From NCBI GenBank assembly GCA_002104985.1, contig MCGO01000153.1:1-64000 (forward strand): 64,000 nucleotides of DNA, given 5' to 3'. The stretch is from Rhizoclosmatium globosum. Taxonomy: Eukaryota; Chytridiomycota; Chytridiomycetes; Chytridiales; Chytriomycetaceae. Below, one piece after another: positions 21,124 through 30,973 of this stretch. Position 1 is the stretch's first letter. The number at the start of each line of letters is the position of its first letter. The position numbers and the translations under genes were made by a program. Below the pieces are notes generated by a model, which saw nothing but the letters and a program-made list of their open reading frames with translations, was not told the origin of the DNA and did not search any database.

Positions 21124-22560
21124 ATGGGAGAAGACACCAGCTTCGTTGGAGGTTCCTTTGTGCGTTTCGTGCCGCCCGGTCCAGACTGCATCAATAGCAA
21201 TGTTACTGTTCCGGCTGCTCTGCTCAAGTGCTTTGATTTTACTCTCCCGGACTTTGTCGCTGAAGCCGATGCTCTCGCATTGGTTGACGCTTCCATCAAT
21301 GGCCCACTCGCTACCAAAATGAACTTCACCAACCAAGACAAAGCTTGCGGTGGACAAGACTTGAAATCTCGATTGAGCACTGTCTACGACCTTCCACTCA
21401 TTGATGTGCAATTGGGAACAACAACCAATACGACAGAGGGTTCCGCACTGGATCCTCATTTGATTTCTTCTATTAGTGCATCTTTCTTCTTTGTGACGGA
21501 CACTGGTAGCCCAGAATGCAACGCTGTCTGGACTGCAACTTCAGTTCAAACAGAGGGTTATTACTTTTTAGACAGCCATCAGCCAGTCTGTGGACCTAAC
21601 GCTCCTGTTGTTGCCACTGCTATTGCCGAAACTCTCCTATACAAGACAGCTATCGGCCTTGTTAAAGGAGGCAAACCCTTGCTTAATACATTTCTAGAGT
21701 CTTACAAGTTGGATGTCTCTCAAGTCTTGTACACTTTTATCTCCAGCACAAAGTATTCAATTTCTGTTACTTCCGACCCTCAGTCTCCGTCCGCAGAAAA
21801 TTCTTGCGTTTATAGCTACATTGCAACAAGCCGAGACGTTCTTACCCAAACTTACCAACTTGAATCATACAGCCTTGGCAGCTTCAAACTTCGCCCAGGC
21901 ATGGACATCAACGACGGCTGTCTTTCAACGCTTACTTCTACCACATTGACGAAACTCAGGTATACAAATACCAGTTCTGAGTGTGGAAACGCAATTCCCG
22001 TAACTCGTCTTCAGCGGTACTTGGACTTGGACGAGTTTGAAGATTTGTGGGCCATTCGTACCAACGTTTTGGATGCTTCAGCGTATTTATTCAATATTTC
22101 TCTTGGAAATCCGTTCTCAAACTTTGGTCGCCGTGATGCCGATGATGCCTCGTTTTTGTATCGTGCAGTTAACTTGAATGATGCAGCCACCACAACTCTC
22201 GCCACTACCGCCTTTCCAACCTCTACCGTTTTATCAACTATTGTCTCCACCAGTGCCTCTGTCGGAAGCGTCTCTACGACTATGTCTTCTATTGAAACTG
22301 TTCAACCCACTTTTGCGATCTCACAGTCTTCACTTACTTCAACCGTTGACAAATCTTCCGATGCTGCAGTTTCAAGTATTTCTGCGGCGACTGCACGGAC
22401 TACTGCACCAACAGTTTACGAAGCTCCTGCTACCACCAATTCTACAGTGGCCTACAATTGCAACGGGAAACCGGCTGGTGACAATATTTATAAGGGATCC
22501 GCTGCAGAAATCATTGGGACTTTCGCAGCCATCGTTTTTGCATTCATTCATGCGTTTTAA
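21124..22560 (+). CDS. Ser/Thr-rich cell-surface protein, probably GPI-anchored
   Basis: One exon from ATG 21124 encodes 478 residues. About residues 1-335 form a globular region with many Cys residues and N-x-S/T sites. Residues 345-445 are a Ser/Thr/Ala/Pro stalk typical of O-glycosylated fungal wall proteins. The last 20 residues (AAEIIGTFAAIVFAFIHAF) are a hydrophobic GPI-attachment-like tail ending the protein. No signal peptide follows the ATG used here, so a short upstream exon may be missing from this model. The same layout, Cys-containing ectodomain then short linker and C-terminal hydrophobic tail, recurs in the broken gene at 63.3-64.0 kb. No enzymatic family is recognised. Confidence 0.7.
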   Translation: MGEDTSFVGGSFVRFVPPGPDCINSNVTVPAALLKCFDFTLPDFVAEADALALVDASINGPLATKMNFTNQDKACGGQDLKSRLSTVYDLPLIDVQLGTTTNTTEGSALDPHLISSISASFFFVTDTGSPECNAVWTATSVQTEGYYFLDSHQPVCGPNAPVVATAIAETLLYKTAIGLVKGGKPLLNTFLESYKLDVSQVLYTFISSTKYSISVTSDPQSPSAENSCVYSYIATSRDVLTQTYQLESYSLGSFKLRPGMDINDGCLSTLTSTTLTKLRYTNTSSECGNAIPVTRLQRYLDLDEFEDLWAIRTNVLDASAYLFNISLGNPFSNFGRRDADDASFLYRAVNLNDAATTTLATTAFPTSTVLSTIVSTSASVGSVSTTMSSIETVQPTFAISQSSLTSTVDKSSDAAVSSISAATARTTAPTVYEAPATTNSTVAYNCNGKPAGDNIYKGSAAEIIGTFAAIVFAFIHAF

Positions 22561-22589
22561 AGATCTCATATTGATATCAATCACTTCTA

Positions 22590-22595
22590 AATAAA
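22590..22595 (+). terminator. Candidate polyadenylation signal
   Basis: AATAAA lies 30 bases after the stop codon of the Ser/Thr-rich surface protein gene, in AT-rich sequence. Tentative. Confidence 0.4.
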
Positions 22596-22819
22596 ATGGT
22601 TCTTTTATGGTTCTTTTGTTGAGACAAGATTTGTACATATGGCTATGAAAGGAAGTACTACCAAACAATTAGCAAAATAGATTCCTCTCTTTAGCCGAAT
22701 GAAAGTTGCAGATATGCGCGTGATATATCCTAATAACAAAACGAATGATTATGTTCGACTTTCCGATAGTCTCGGAATTGCTTGTTCCCAAAAAAGAACA
22801 TCGTTGAAACGAACAAGGA

Positions 22820-24600
22820 ATGGACACGCAACCACCACCACCACCACCACCACTGTTGATTGGCGGATTCCCGACTTCCACAGCGACAGCCACAGCGGCA
22901 GTCGAATCCACGACGAAGCAAGAGGCAGTGTACGCATCAATCGACTCAGTGGCAGTGGCAGCATCCAATTCTGAGGCAAACGACGAGGCCGAGTTTGTCG
23001 ACGCAACAACAACTTTCTCTGAGAAAGAGAAAGAGAAACAATCAACAACAACAACAACAACAAACGACAACGCCGCCTTTGCCTTTGCCGCCGCACTTGA
23101 TGCCGCCCAGTTCAACGCGCTGAAAACAAAGAGACTTCTCGAAGAACGGAACGCGAGAATTAGAACTCAGGTGCGCTTGCTCTTTGCCTGGTGATTGATT
23201 ACTGGGAGATTATTAACCTGGTGGGCTTAGCTGCTCATGCGTGAACCTTCCCAATCAGAGAATCAACCACTGCCTCAGCCCCCTCCTCTTCCTCTTCCTC
23301 TTCCTACCCCACCTACGGCTCCACCATCAACGAATCAACTCGGAAAGAAACTGCTGCCAAAGAGCCCTCGAACAATGCGCTTACAAAAGTAGGTCTCCCT
23401 TGTGTTCTCCCTTCAACAGTCAACACCCATGTGCTGACAAAGTGTCACATCCAGCTCCCTCAAACGTCAAACTTCAGAATATCTTCCACAAAACCCGGAT
23501 CAATATTCGTCGCGCGTTTTGTTGTCTCATGACGCCTTAAGCTCTGCATCCGAGCCTCGTCAACGGTTACCAGCCAGTAGCGAAAGCTCATTCCGTCCTC
23601 CAACATATCCGTCTCAAAATCAGCATGCACCTCAACCATCTTATAGACAATCTTCAAATGATTTTGTGCAGCAACTGTCGTACCATGACCAGCAGCGATA
23701 TTTACTCCAACAGCAACGTATCCCTCCTTCCATACAATATCCTCAAAACCAACAGCAATATATCCACGATCCTTATAATCAAAATAATTCGTATGCCTCA
23801 ACTTCTCGTATTCTCCCTGAATCTCGATTTCGGAATCAGAGTTTAGAGTCGCTTTCGCAACGAAGTACATCGTACCCAACACCCCAACCACAACCTTCTC
23901 CTTCTATGCACACAAATCGGCCTTTTTATCCACAGTATCAGCAATTTCAACAACCTTCACAAGGAAACCTTCTTTATGACCCCCCACCGATGCAGCAGGA
24001 GCCGCTATTCATGGATGAACATGGCAGAGTCTTTAAACTCGTGCATCCTTCCGCTCAACACAGTGAAATGGGTGGTACTGTTGCACCGAGCGATGGCGGA
24101 GATAGCACAGCATATTATCAACATCTTCAGCATAATTTGCCTTCAACCTATGGAGTTAATCAGTACCGAGATGATGACGTCAAATTCCGTCGGCTATACG
24201 TGAATGATTCTCAAATTCCTCAGCCTATCAGATTGAATCCTGAGTATCACAGTGAAACACCATATGGTGATCCCGCAAATCCAGACCATGCTGCAAACAT
24301 TGGATCGGCGGAAAATCTTGACGCTGAAGAGCCTGTGAATTGGGTTGTTGTGGAAAATGAGCAGAATGGAATGCTTTTGGTAATGGACGCGACATCGGCA
24401 GCTGCGACAGGACAACGCCATGTTGTGTATAATAGTGGCGGCGCTGATCCAATGAGATATTTAAACGTAGTCGAGTAAGTTGTTGTCCTATAATCCCGCT
24501 TTGCTCTAACTTTTCCATATTCAATTTCCCTCACAGAACTGAACCAAACGCCTTCCAATATATCCCTCTTCATCACCTTCAAACGCAACCACCCACTTAA
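22820..24600 (+). CDS. Gln/Pro/Ser-rich protein of unknown function
   Basis: Exons 22820-23170, 23231-23388, 23455-24474 and 24537-24600 join in phase to 530 residues. The N-terminus is a seven-proline run followed by Thr/Ala-rich sequence and a charged helix ALKTKRLLEERNARIRTQ. The second exon is Pro/Leu-rich, and the third is rich in Gln, Ser, Tyr and Pro (about residues 190-390) before an acidic, more ordered C-terminal part with EPVNWVVVENEQNGMLLVMD. There are no membrane segments. The composition suggests a largely disordered nuclear or RNA-associated protein, which is inference. The stop at 24598-24600 may be premature, because the next frame (open from 24603) continues with matching composition; see the adjacent hydrophobic gene. 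Confidence 0.65.
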
Positions 24601-24740
24601 ACAACCCACGAACCTCCTTCTCCTCCTCTACCTCTTCTCACCAAAACCCACAACACCAACACCACCCACAAGCACTCCTCAAAATCCCCTCAAACTCACA
24701 CCCAACCGCCTCCCTCATCAAAAAACAACCCGCCTCCATC

Positions 24741-25172
24741 ATGCAACGAAACCACCTCTCCCACTTAATGTCTCCCCACTCACCCACATCCAACACAACC
24801 CAACAACACCCTACATCCCCAAACGGTTCCCCCATCCCAACAACCCCAACAGCATTCACAAAACTCTTCCGCCGCATCCGCGCTACATGCGTGTACACGC
24901 TCTTGATCTGCGCGGCATGGTACTTCAAAGACCCGCAAGGGTTCTTGCGACAAGCGAAACGCGCGCAGAAGCTTCTCCTTGCGTATACGGTGATTCTGTT
25001 TGGGGGTATGGATAGAGTGAAGGGTGTGAGTGCGGCGGATTTGTCGTTGGGGAGTGTTGTGAGGGTTGTCGTTGGTGGTGTTGTTTCGTTTGTGGAAGGG
25101 GTTGTTGTTGAGGGGGGCAAGGTCTTGGGGTATGATGTTGTTAGGAAAGGGGTGGGGAAGAGTGTTGCATAG
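24741..25172 (+). CDS. Small protein with two or three hydrophobic segments, or C-terminus of the preceding gene
   Basis: From ATG 24741 a 143-residue frame begins with a Ser/Thr/Pro-rich leader. It then has a basic patch (KLFRRIRATC) next to a hydrophobic segment CVYTLLICAAWYF, a second one around LLLAYTVILFGGM, and a Val/Gly-rich amphipathic tail. It lies 140 bases after the stop of the Gln/Pro-rich gene on the same strand. The frame is open upstream of the ATG back to about 24603 with the same Gln/His/Pro flavour, so it could be the true C-terminus of that gene, separated by one missing base. No family is recognised. Confidence 0.45.
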   Translation: MQRNHLSHLMSPHSPTSNTTQQHPTSPNGSPIPTTPTAFTKLFRRIRATCVYTLLICAAWYFKDPQGFLRQAKRAQKLLLAYTVILFGGMDRVKGVSAADLSLGSVVRVVVGGVVSFVEGVVVEGGKVLGYDVVRKGVGKSVA

Positions 25173-25468
25173 GGAATTGTATAGCTGTTTATTATTTTGA
25201 AGTAAAGAAGAAGTTATATCTTATTTATCTATTTATGTTTGTGAGCGGGGTTTTAACTACAAGGTGAGGTTACAGAGAACAGCAAAGTTCTGTTACAAGC
25301 TTTGGCAGCTTTTTCTCAATATCTGTTGGTTGTAACCTAGAGCCAAAACGATAAGACAAAATCAACCTCGAATGTTATGGAAACTCACGCTTCTTTCAAC
25401 TGATGCGCAAAGTCTTCTTTTGATGGTATTGGGCCTTTTATCACGTCATATAACCCCATACCAAAAAA

Positions 25469-27839
25469 CTATCCAGGTTCCGTAAGATAATGACGGGATA
25501 TGGAATAAACAAGACAACAAACTTCTTTCGACAGCCGACTCATTTTAACCGCCAACTCCGGAGTCATTCCCACATGCCCAGTCCCTTCTTCTTGGCCACC
25601 ACTTAAAACACCAAACTCATCAATACTACGTCCCCGTCGCTCCCTCATCGCAAAAACCTGCTGCAGTGATTTTCGAATCGCGGTTTCAAGCTTCCCGAAA
25701 CGAGATTCTGCAAGTGTAAGCGATTTCTGCAGTTTATACACTTTTTCCTTGTACACGCCTTCCAACTCTTGTTTTAGTTGCGATTCAGAGTTTGTGTTGG
25801 ATGCGATTTGTTTTATGGTCGTTTCCATATCCTAGAAGTAAAATCCTTGTTAGTGGTAGGGTCACTCTATCCATGGTTTGGACTCACACTGTACTTCCTC
25901 TTCAACTCCTGAACAACTAAATCCTTATTTCGACATTCATGTAAAAGCCGTTTATTGACTTCCCGCAGCGCTTCGGACTCTTCCGCTTCTTTCCGGATTG
26001 GATCGACTTTACTCAAGAGGGCATCGAATTTGGTTTTCCAATCGGTAACCATGTTTGTTTTGATTGTTACGGTTGCAAGAGCGTTTTTGAGTTTGGTTTT
26101 TAAGGCGTCGTTGTCGGCGAGGATTGAAGAGGTTTTGTGATGGAGGTCGTCGATGATAGCGTCCTATCCGGAAGCGTTTGTCTCGTGGTTGATTTTGAAT
26201 GAATCAAACGTACCTTTGCTTGTAAAATAGACTTTAAGCGATTGGAGTTGTCTTTGGCGCGTTTCATGTCTAGTTTTAGTTGTTCATAATTCTCTGCCTG
26301 TGGGATATTCGAGAATAAGCTTTGGAATGGTCATCATTGTTCAGATCTAACCAATATCGTATACTTGTGAGCAGTAGTCTCGAGTGTATCTACAGCTCCT
26401 GAAACTCTTTGTGATGCCTCCCGATTCTTGATTTCCAAGAGACGAACAGTTTTCTGACTAAATGCGAATCTCTTCAATGCGTACTTTGCACGAAAGAAAT
26501 TCTTACATAGCAGCCCATTCCTCCTCAGTATGGCCTTCGGCTACAAGAGCTTCATAGTTCGAGAGGCACTTTGAAAGTTGTCTGAGAGGAGCATCAGCTG
26601 TGTTATGAATTGACGCAACAAAAGCCTTACAATTGCAGCTCCTCGTTCAATTTCTTGAACGCTGCGGTATCAGCTTCATATCGATCTTTGGTATATTTGA
26701 GCTCGGCTTGAAGTCGTTGAATCATGTTCGTCGATTCCACGCTTGTCATTTGAGTTTCGAAGGTCTGGTTTACCAGTGATGAAGCAGAACGCGCATGTGT
26801 GGAGGTGGGACCTAAGGATGACTGAATATCCGATTTGGTTGAGTAATTGACAAGATGTAAAAATGAATAGCCTCACCAATCCAAGAGAGCTCTTCAAGTG
26901 AGATATATTCCTCTGGTTTGATTCGTTTACTTTCTCAAATGTCTCATTGAGTAGCCTGTATTCCTTTCGTCCTCGTTCTACCATTTCATTCGATATTCTC
27001 TAAGACAAAGGAAAGTAAATTCACGTCAACAGCAGGAAGACTTACGAGTTCGTTCTGGAGCGCAGCCATACGGACTTCCATTTCTTCCAGTACGGCAGTT
27101 TGACTTGAAACCTGATTTTCTAATCCTCGTATACATTCATCGTCTTCACGAATCCTCGCAAGCGCGTCCACGTAATTCGACTCAATCGCGACAATATCTC
27201 GCTTTAATATCTTATGACTTCTTTTCTCCGCTTCTAGTTGTGCCTGCTTTGCGGTTAGAACGATTTAGAGGTTAAAGTGAAACAGATACCTTGAGGTCCA
27301 CAAGAACAGCCAAATCCTCACCACTTTTTCGACCAATACCCTCTTTCTGCTCCGATTTTTCTATAGCGTCCATATACGCGATAGCATCATCACCAACGTC
27401 TGTTTGAACACCGGCAACAACCCCTTGTCGAATGACGCCCCAAATAACACTTCGCGGAATGAGAGTATATTTCGCGCATACTTTAACAACAGATTCTAAG
27501 ATTTTGGATACCGTCTCGAGTTGCGCTGTAGCGGTGGAACTGTATTTATGAGAATCAGCAGACAAACGAAACCTTGACGACGCGAATCACCTGGTATCTA
27601 AATCTACTTCTACACTATTCAAAAATCGTCGATCGTCGAGTGGTTTTGTGATGGCAGAGGTTCGTGGGGCTGGCGAGTGGTTGTTTGAATCGACTGTCAA
27701 ACTGATGTCACTACTGATATCTTGCGCATGCTGGTGCAAGATTCTAGCGAGTCGCTGGATTAAAGTATGAGTTTTCTGTGGGAATGAATCGGGTTCTAGC
27801 CAAAAACACCTCGACTTCTTCGTTGGTTTCTTTTGACAT
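25469..27839 (-). CDS. Intron-rich coiled-coil protein, possible centrosomal or flagellar component
   Basis: The gene starts at ATG 27839 (MSKETNEEVE) and ends at TAG 25469-25471. About ten or more short exons are separated by 45-60-nt introns; two junctions checked in detail are VE/RLARILHQHA and VDLDTR/FHRYSATR. Nearly all of the roughly 650-residue product is charged heptad sequence, for example QLETVSKILESVVKVCAKY, ENYEQLKLDMKRAKDNSNRL and DWKTKFDALLSKVDPIRKE. A non-coiled C-terminus (MTPELAVKMSRLSKEVC) follows. There are no enzymatic motifs. Intron density and full-length coiled coil resemble conserved basal-body or ciliary proteins, but I cannot name the family. It converges on the gene at 24741-25172. 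Confidence 0.6.
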
Positions 27840-28261
27840 GGGTTTTCTTAAGATATTCGAGTTTCGAGCAACTAAAAGTATTCGTGGTAAAACTGAGTGA
27901 ATTGTATGTTGATCGGTTGGATTAACCTACTAATTTTGATGTGCGTAGAGAATATATTTTTTGATTCGTTTAAGGCAGTCTCTTTGCAGTCCCGGAAAGT
28001 TCATTGAAAAAAAGTCAGCCATAAATCAAAAGGGAGGAATTCCATAATAAAAGCTGAAACGGACTGCGTCCAAGCACAAATCCTTTGCATTAAACCAAAT
28101 CACAATCTCACTCAAGATCTTTCACGCAACTCTTTTCCAGCACCCTCTACGCCAGATGCCAATCAACGCATATATGGATTAGATGCTTTTGTTACTGTAG
28201 TCAACACTACCAATCTGCTTTTCGGAGGTGACGGCAATTTGTTATTGTTCAAGTCAAATTA

Positions 28262-28494
28262 GGTCTTCTGTATGTTCTGGAGCGGCTTCCACAAGACTAT
28301 CGCGTGGATTTTAGTGCTTGTTCAAATTCAGCATTTGAACTAGAATTGGTGTTGTTGCAAGACTACCAAATGATCCTCGTGTTGACCCAAGTGAAAATGA
28401 TATTGCGGCCATTTGTCGCGCTGCAGGAAGTGGGCACCTTGAAGTGATTGTCGTTTTATTGCGAGATTCTAGTGTATATCAGGGCTGCAAGTGA
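28262..28494 (+). pseudogene. Ankyrin-repeat gene remnant
   Basis: Between the coiled-coil gene and RAD52 a short plus-strand stretch encodes pieces of the consensus seen in fungal ankyrin arrays: LERLPQDYRVDFSACSNSAFE, then after a frame jump NDPRVDPSENDIAAICRAAG and SGHLEVIVVLLRD. The match is to the unit in which DPRVDPS begins a repeat and GHLEVVxLLL ends it. The frame breaks near 28350, and nothing like a complete domain or start codon surrounds it. The rest of 27840-28606 shows only short random frames. It is best read as a fossil of a multi-copy ankyrin gene. Confidence 0.6.
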
Positions 28495-28606
28495 TAATGC
28501 AATGAATAGAAATAAAATGAAATTGTCGAACGACTGCGACAACATCAGAAATTGCAACAATGAAACTCTGTTTAATGATGACTCTCGTATTTTTTAATTC
28601 TGACAA

Positions 28607-30919
28607 TCACATCTTCTGCTTCTTCACGACTGTCGACGCGTACTGATAATTCCCTGCATTCCCATTTCCAACACCTGCATTCAAACCCACACCGTTTCCG
28701 TTGCCTGAATTCATCCCTTGACCGGTATTACCAGCTCCAGTTCCACTCCTCGCCATTCCAGGTGGACCACCGACAATAACACCTTGTCCATTCATACCTG
28801 TCGTAGAAGATCCCAGGTTTTGATTTTGATTTGCAATTGAATCACTAAACGTGGTTATTAGAGAGATAAATTGAGAGAGAGTAAGAGGGTACCTTGATAA
28901 AGGCCGCTTGAATCCATGTTGTTGTTGTTGTTGTTGTTGTTGATTCTGTTGTTGTTGAAGATTTTGAACAGCTAGACCTGCGTATGATGTACTTCCGTGA
29001 GGGTTTTGTTGCGGTTGAGGGAGTTGGATTCGGCCTCCATTATTTGTATTGTTGACAGAAGGTGGATTCATGGTTGGTTTCAAGACAGGTGGTTGTTGTT
29101 GTGCCATTGTATTCGTTGGAGGACGTGGTTGTAGTTGACCTTGGAAGGATTTGGGTTGTCCTTGGGTATTTCCTACGACGCTGGACGATCCGGAAACGAG
29201 AGGGACGTTGTTTCCTTGATGATTCTGTTGGCCAAGCGGTTTCGCTCCAAGAGGTGGCTGTTGCTTATGGGCGGTATTTCCCATTCCAAATACAGGTGGT
29301 GGTGGTTGCTGCGGTTGATCAACTTGCATAATTTGATTTCTGTTGGCTGACGTAGTTGGGGATGTGATGCTTCGCGCCTGTTGTTGCTGTTGAAGCGAGA
29401 AAGAGGAGGGTGGTTGTTGAGGGGTCCTGTTGGCTGTTCGATTTAATGTTGGTGACTGAATGGGTGCACTTGCAGGGCGATTCATGGGAGCCGGTCTGAC
29501 CATTCCTGAGTTGAGAGGCATTGGAGCGTGAAGCTGGTTCTGAGTTGATAGAGGAAGTGGTTTCGCAAAGACTGCCGATGATGAACCGTTGTTATTGAAG
29601 TTAGATGACGCGTTGTTTGATGATTGAGCCGTTGGTTTCTGAACAGATGAGTTGCTCATTGTTGGAGGCCCTCTCCTGTCAAAAATATGTAAGATTGAAA
29701 TAGTAATATTGAAGATCGTACGTTAGATAGGCGGTATCTAGAGTTTCAACGTCGCCGAAAACCAAATCATCATCTATTCAATGGAATGAATGTTAGAATG
29801 CAGGCTGGGTAAGAAAGGAAAGAAGTTCATTATTACCGTCGTCAAATTTGGCCACAACTAGGAAATATTTCGGGAAAGTGTGTGAACAACGTTAATTCCA
29901 ACAACGCATGATTCTGGGGAAATTCACTCACGGTCCATCGTGTTTCCATTCCCCACTGAACCACCAGCACTGCCACCGCCAGATACCTTAGAAACATTAT
30001 TATTGGATGTAGACCCGTTGCTGTTGTTTGTAAGAGCCTGAGCTTTTGCAGCCGCAGCCGCAAACTCTTCTCCGCGATACAAATCCTTCATTTCAATGGG
30101 ACCCGCCTACAAGACAAGAAGAATATCAGAAAAAATTTGAGTCAGAGCCTTTCCATCATACGGGCAGCTTCTGCATTTTGAAAATCCGTTGAGCCAATTC
30201 ATTATTGTAGGTACAGTTCCCCATCACGTTTCCAAAGCTTCTGAGGGCACGTTTGATTGCATCCGTGACTGATTCCTTCTTTGCCTGAGTACCAGTGTGA
30301 GTATCTGAATTTCGGACAGAGCGTATGAGTTCATCAAGACCTTATCGAAGGCAGCACCCTTTGATCGCGCATTCTCGATACTTCCGTATCCAACGTCCTA
30401 TGTTTTACGCTAATGAGGCAAGTGAGAGCGAGGATAGGCGGCCGTACCTCGTGGCTGGTCCCATCCCGCAACGTCACGCGCACAACCGTTGAAATGCCGA
30501 GACTGACAGAGGTTCCATCGCGCGAAGTGTCGACCTGTATTAAAGTACATGCCATCGTTATTCGAATGCGCAGACAGGGGCAAAGGCGGGGCAGCAAACA
30601 AACAAAGTCGATTTCCGTTGAAACGATCGAGTGCGACCATCCGTCAAAGCCAAAGATTTCGTTTGCGAGAGAGATGACGCGAGAACCACTGATGTAGACG
30701 AGTTTGGCTGTGGATGTAGATTAGGTTGTCGATGGTTGGTGTTGCGGTAGTTGTCGTTGTGGTTAGTAGTCCAGGCATTCAATCCGAAGTTCCGAACCCA
30801 CATCCACCAGGCCCCGCTCGCTGCGACAAGTACTCTGGTCCAACGGCCTTGCGCAGCGTCGAAGAAATGTGCGCTCGCTCTTCTGCGCTGAAAGGCCGCT
30901 GTCCGAACAAATTGCTCAT
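28607..30919 (-). CDS. RAD52: RAD52 recombination mediator
   Basis: Ten exons (30919-30802, 30707-30604, 30534-30448, 30397-30341, 30284-30162, 30106-29932, 29857-29837, 29773-29722, 29675-28893, 28844-28607) close in frame to 585 residues. The first 170 or so residues are the RAD52 annealing domain: RKAVGPEYLSQRAGPGG, VISLANEIFGFDGWS, TVVRVTLRDGTSHEDVGYG, then KRALRSFGNVMGNC with the FGN-MGN signature. The domain binds single-stranded DNA in a ring and anneals strands in homologous recombination. The remainder is Gln/Asn/Pro/Ser-rich, where other fungi carry RPA- and RAD51-binding motifs; these are too divergent to place here. Exon 7 is only 21 nt. The gene lies tail-to-head with the ZZ-finger gene, 55 bases from its stop. 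Confidence 0.95.
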
Positions 30920-30973
30920 TCAAACAAAGGATTAAAACCTGTTCGGAAAATAATATGTATTTGTGCCAGACAA

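Noticed and set aside
24638..25120. Minus-strand frame rich in Thr, Pro, Cys and Trp
   Set aside because: It is the antisense of a biased plus-strand coding region with hydrophobic segments and is not credible as a protein.
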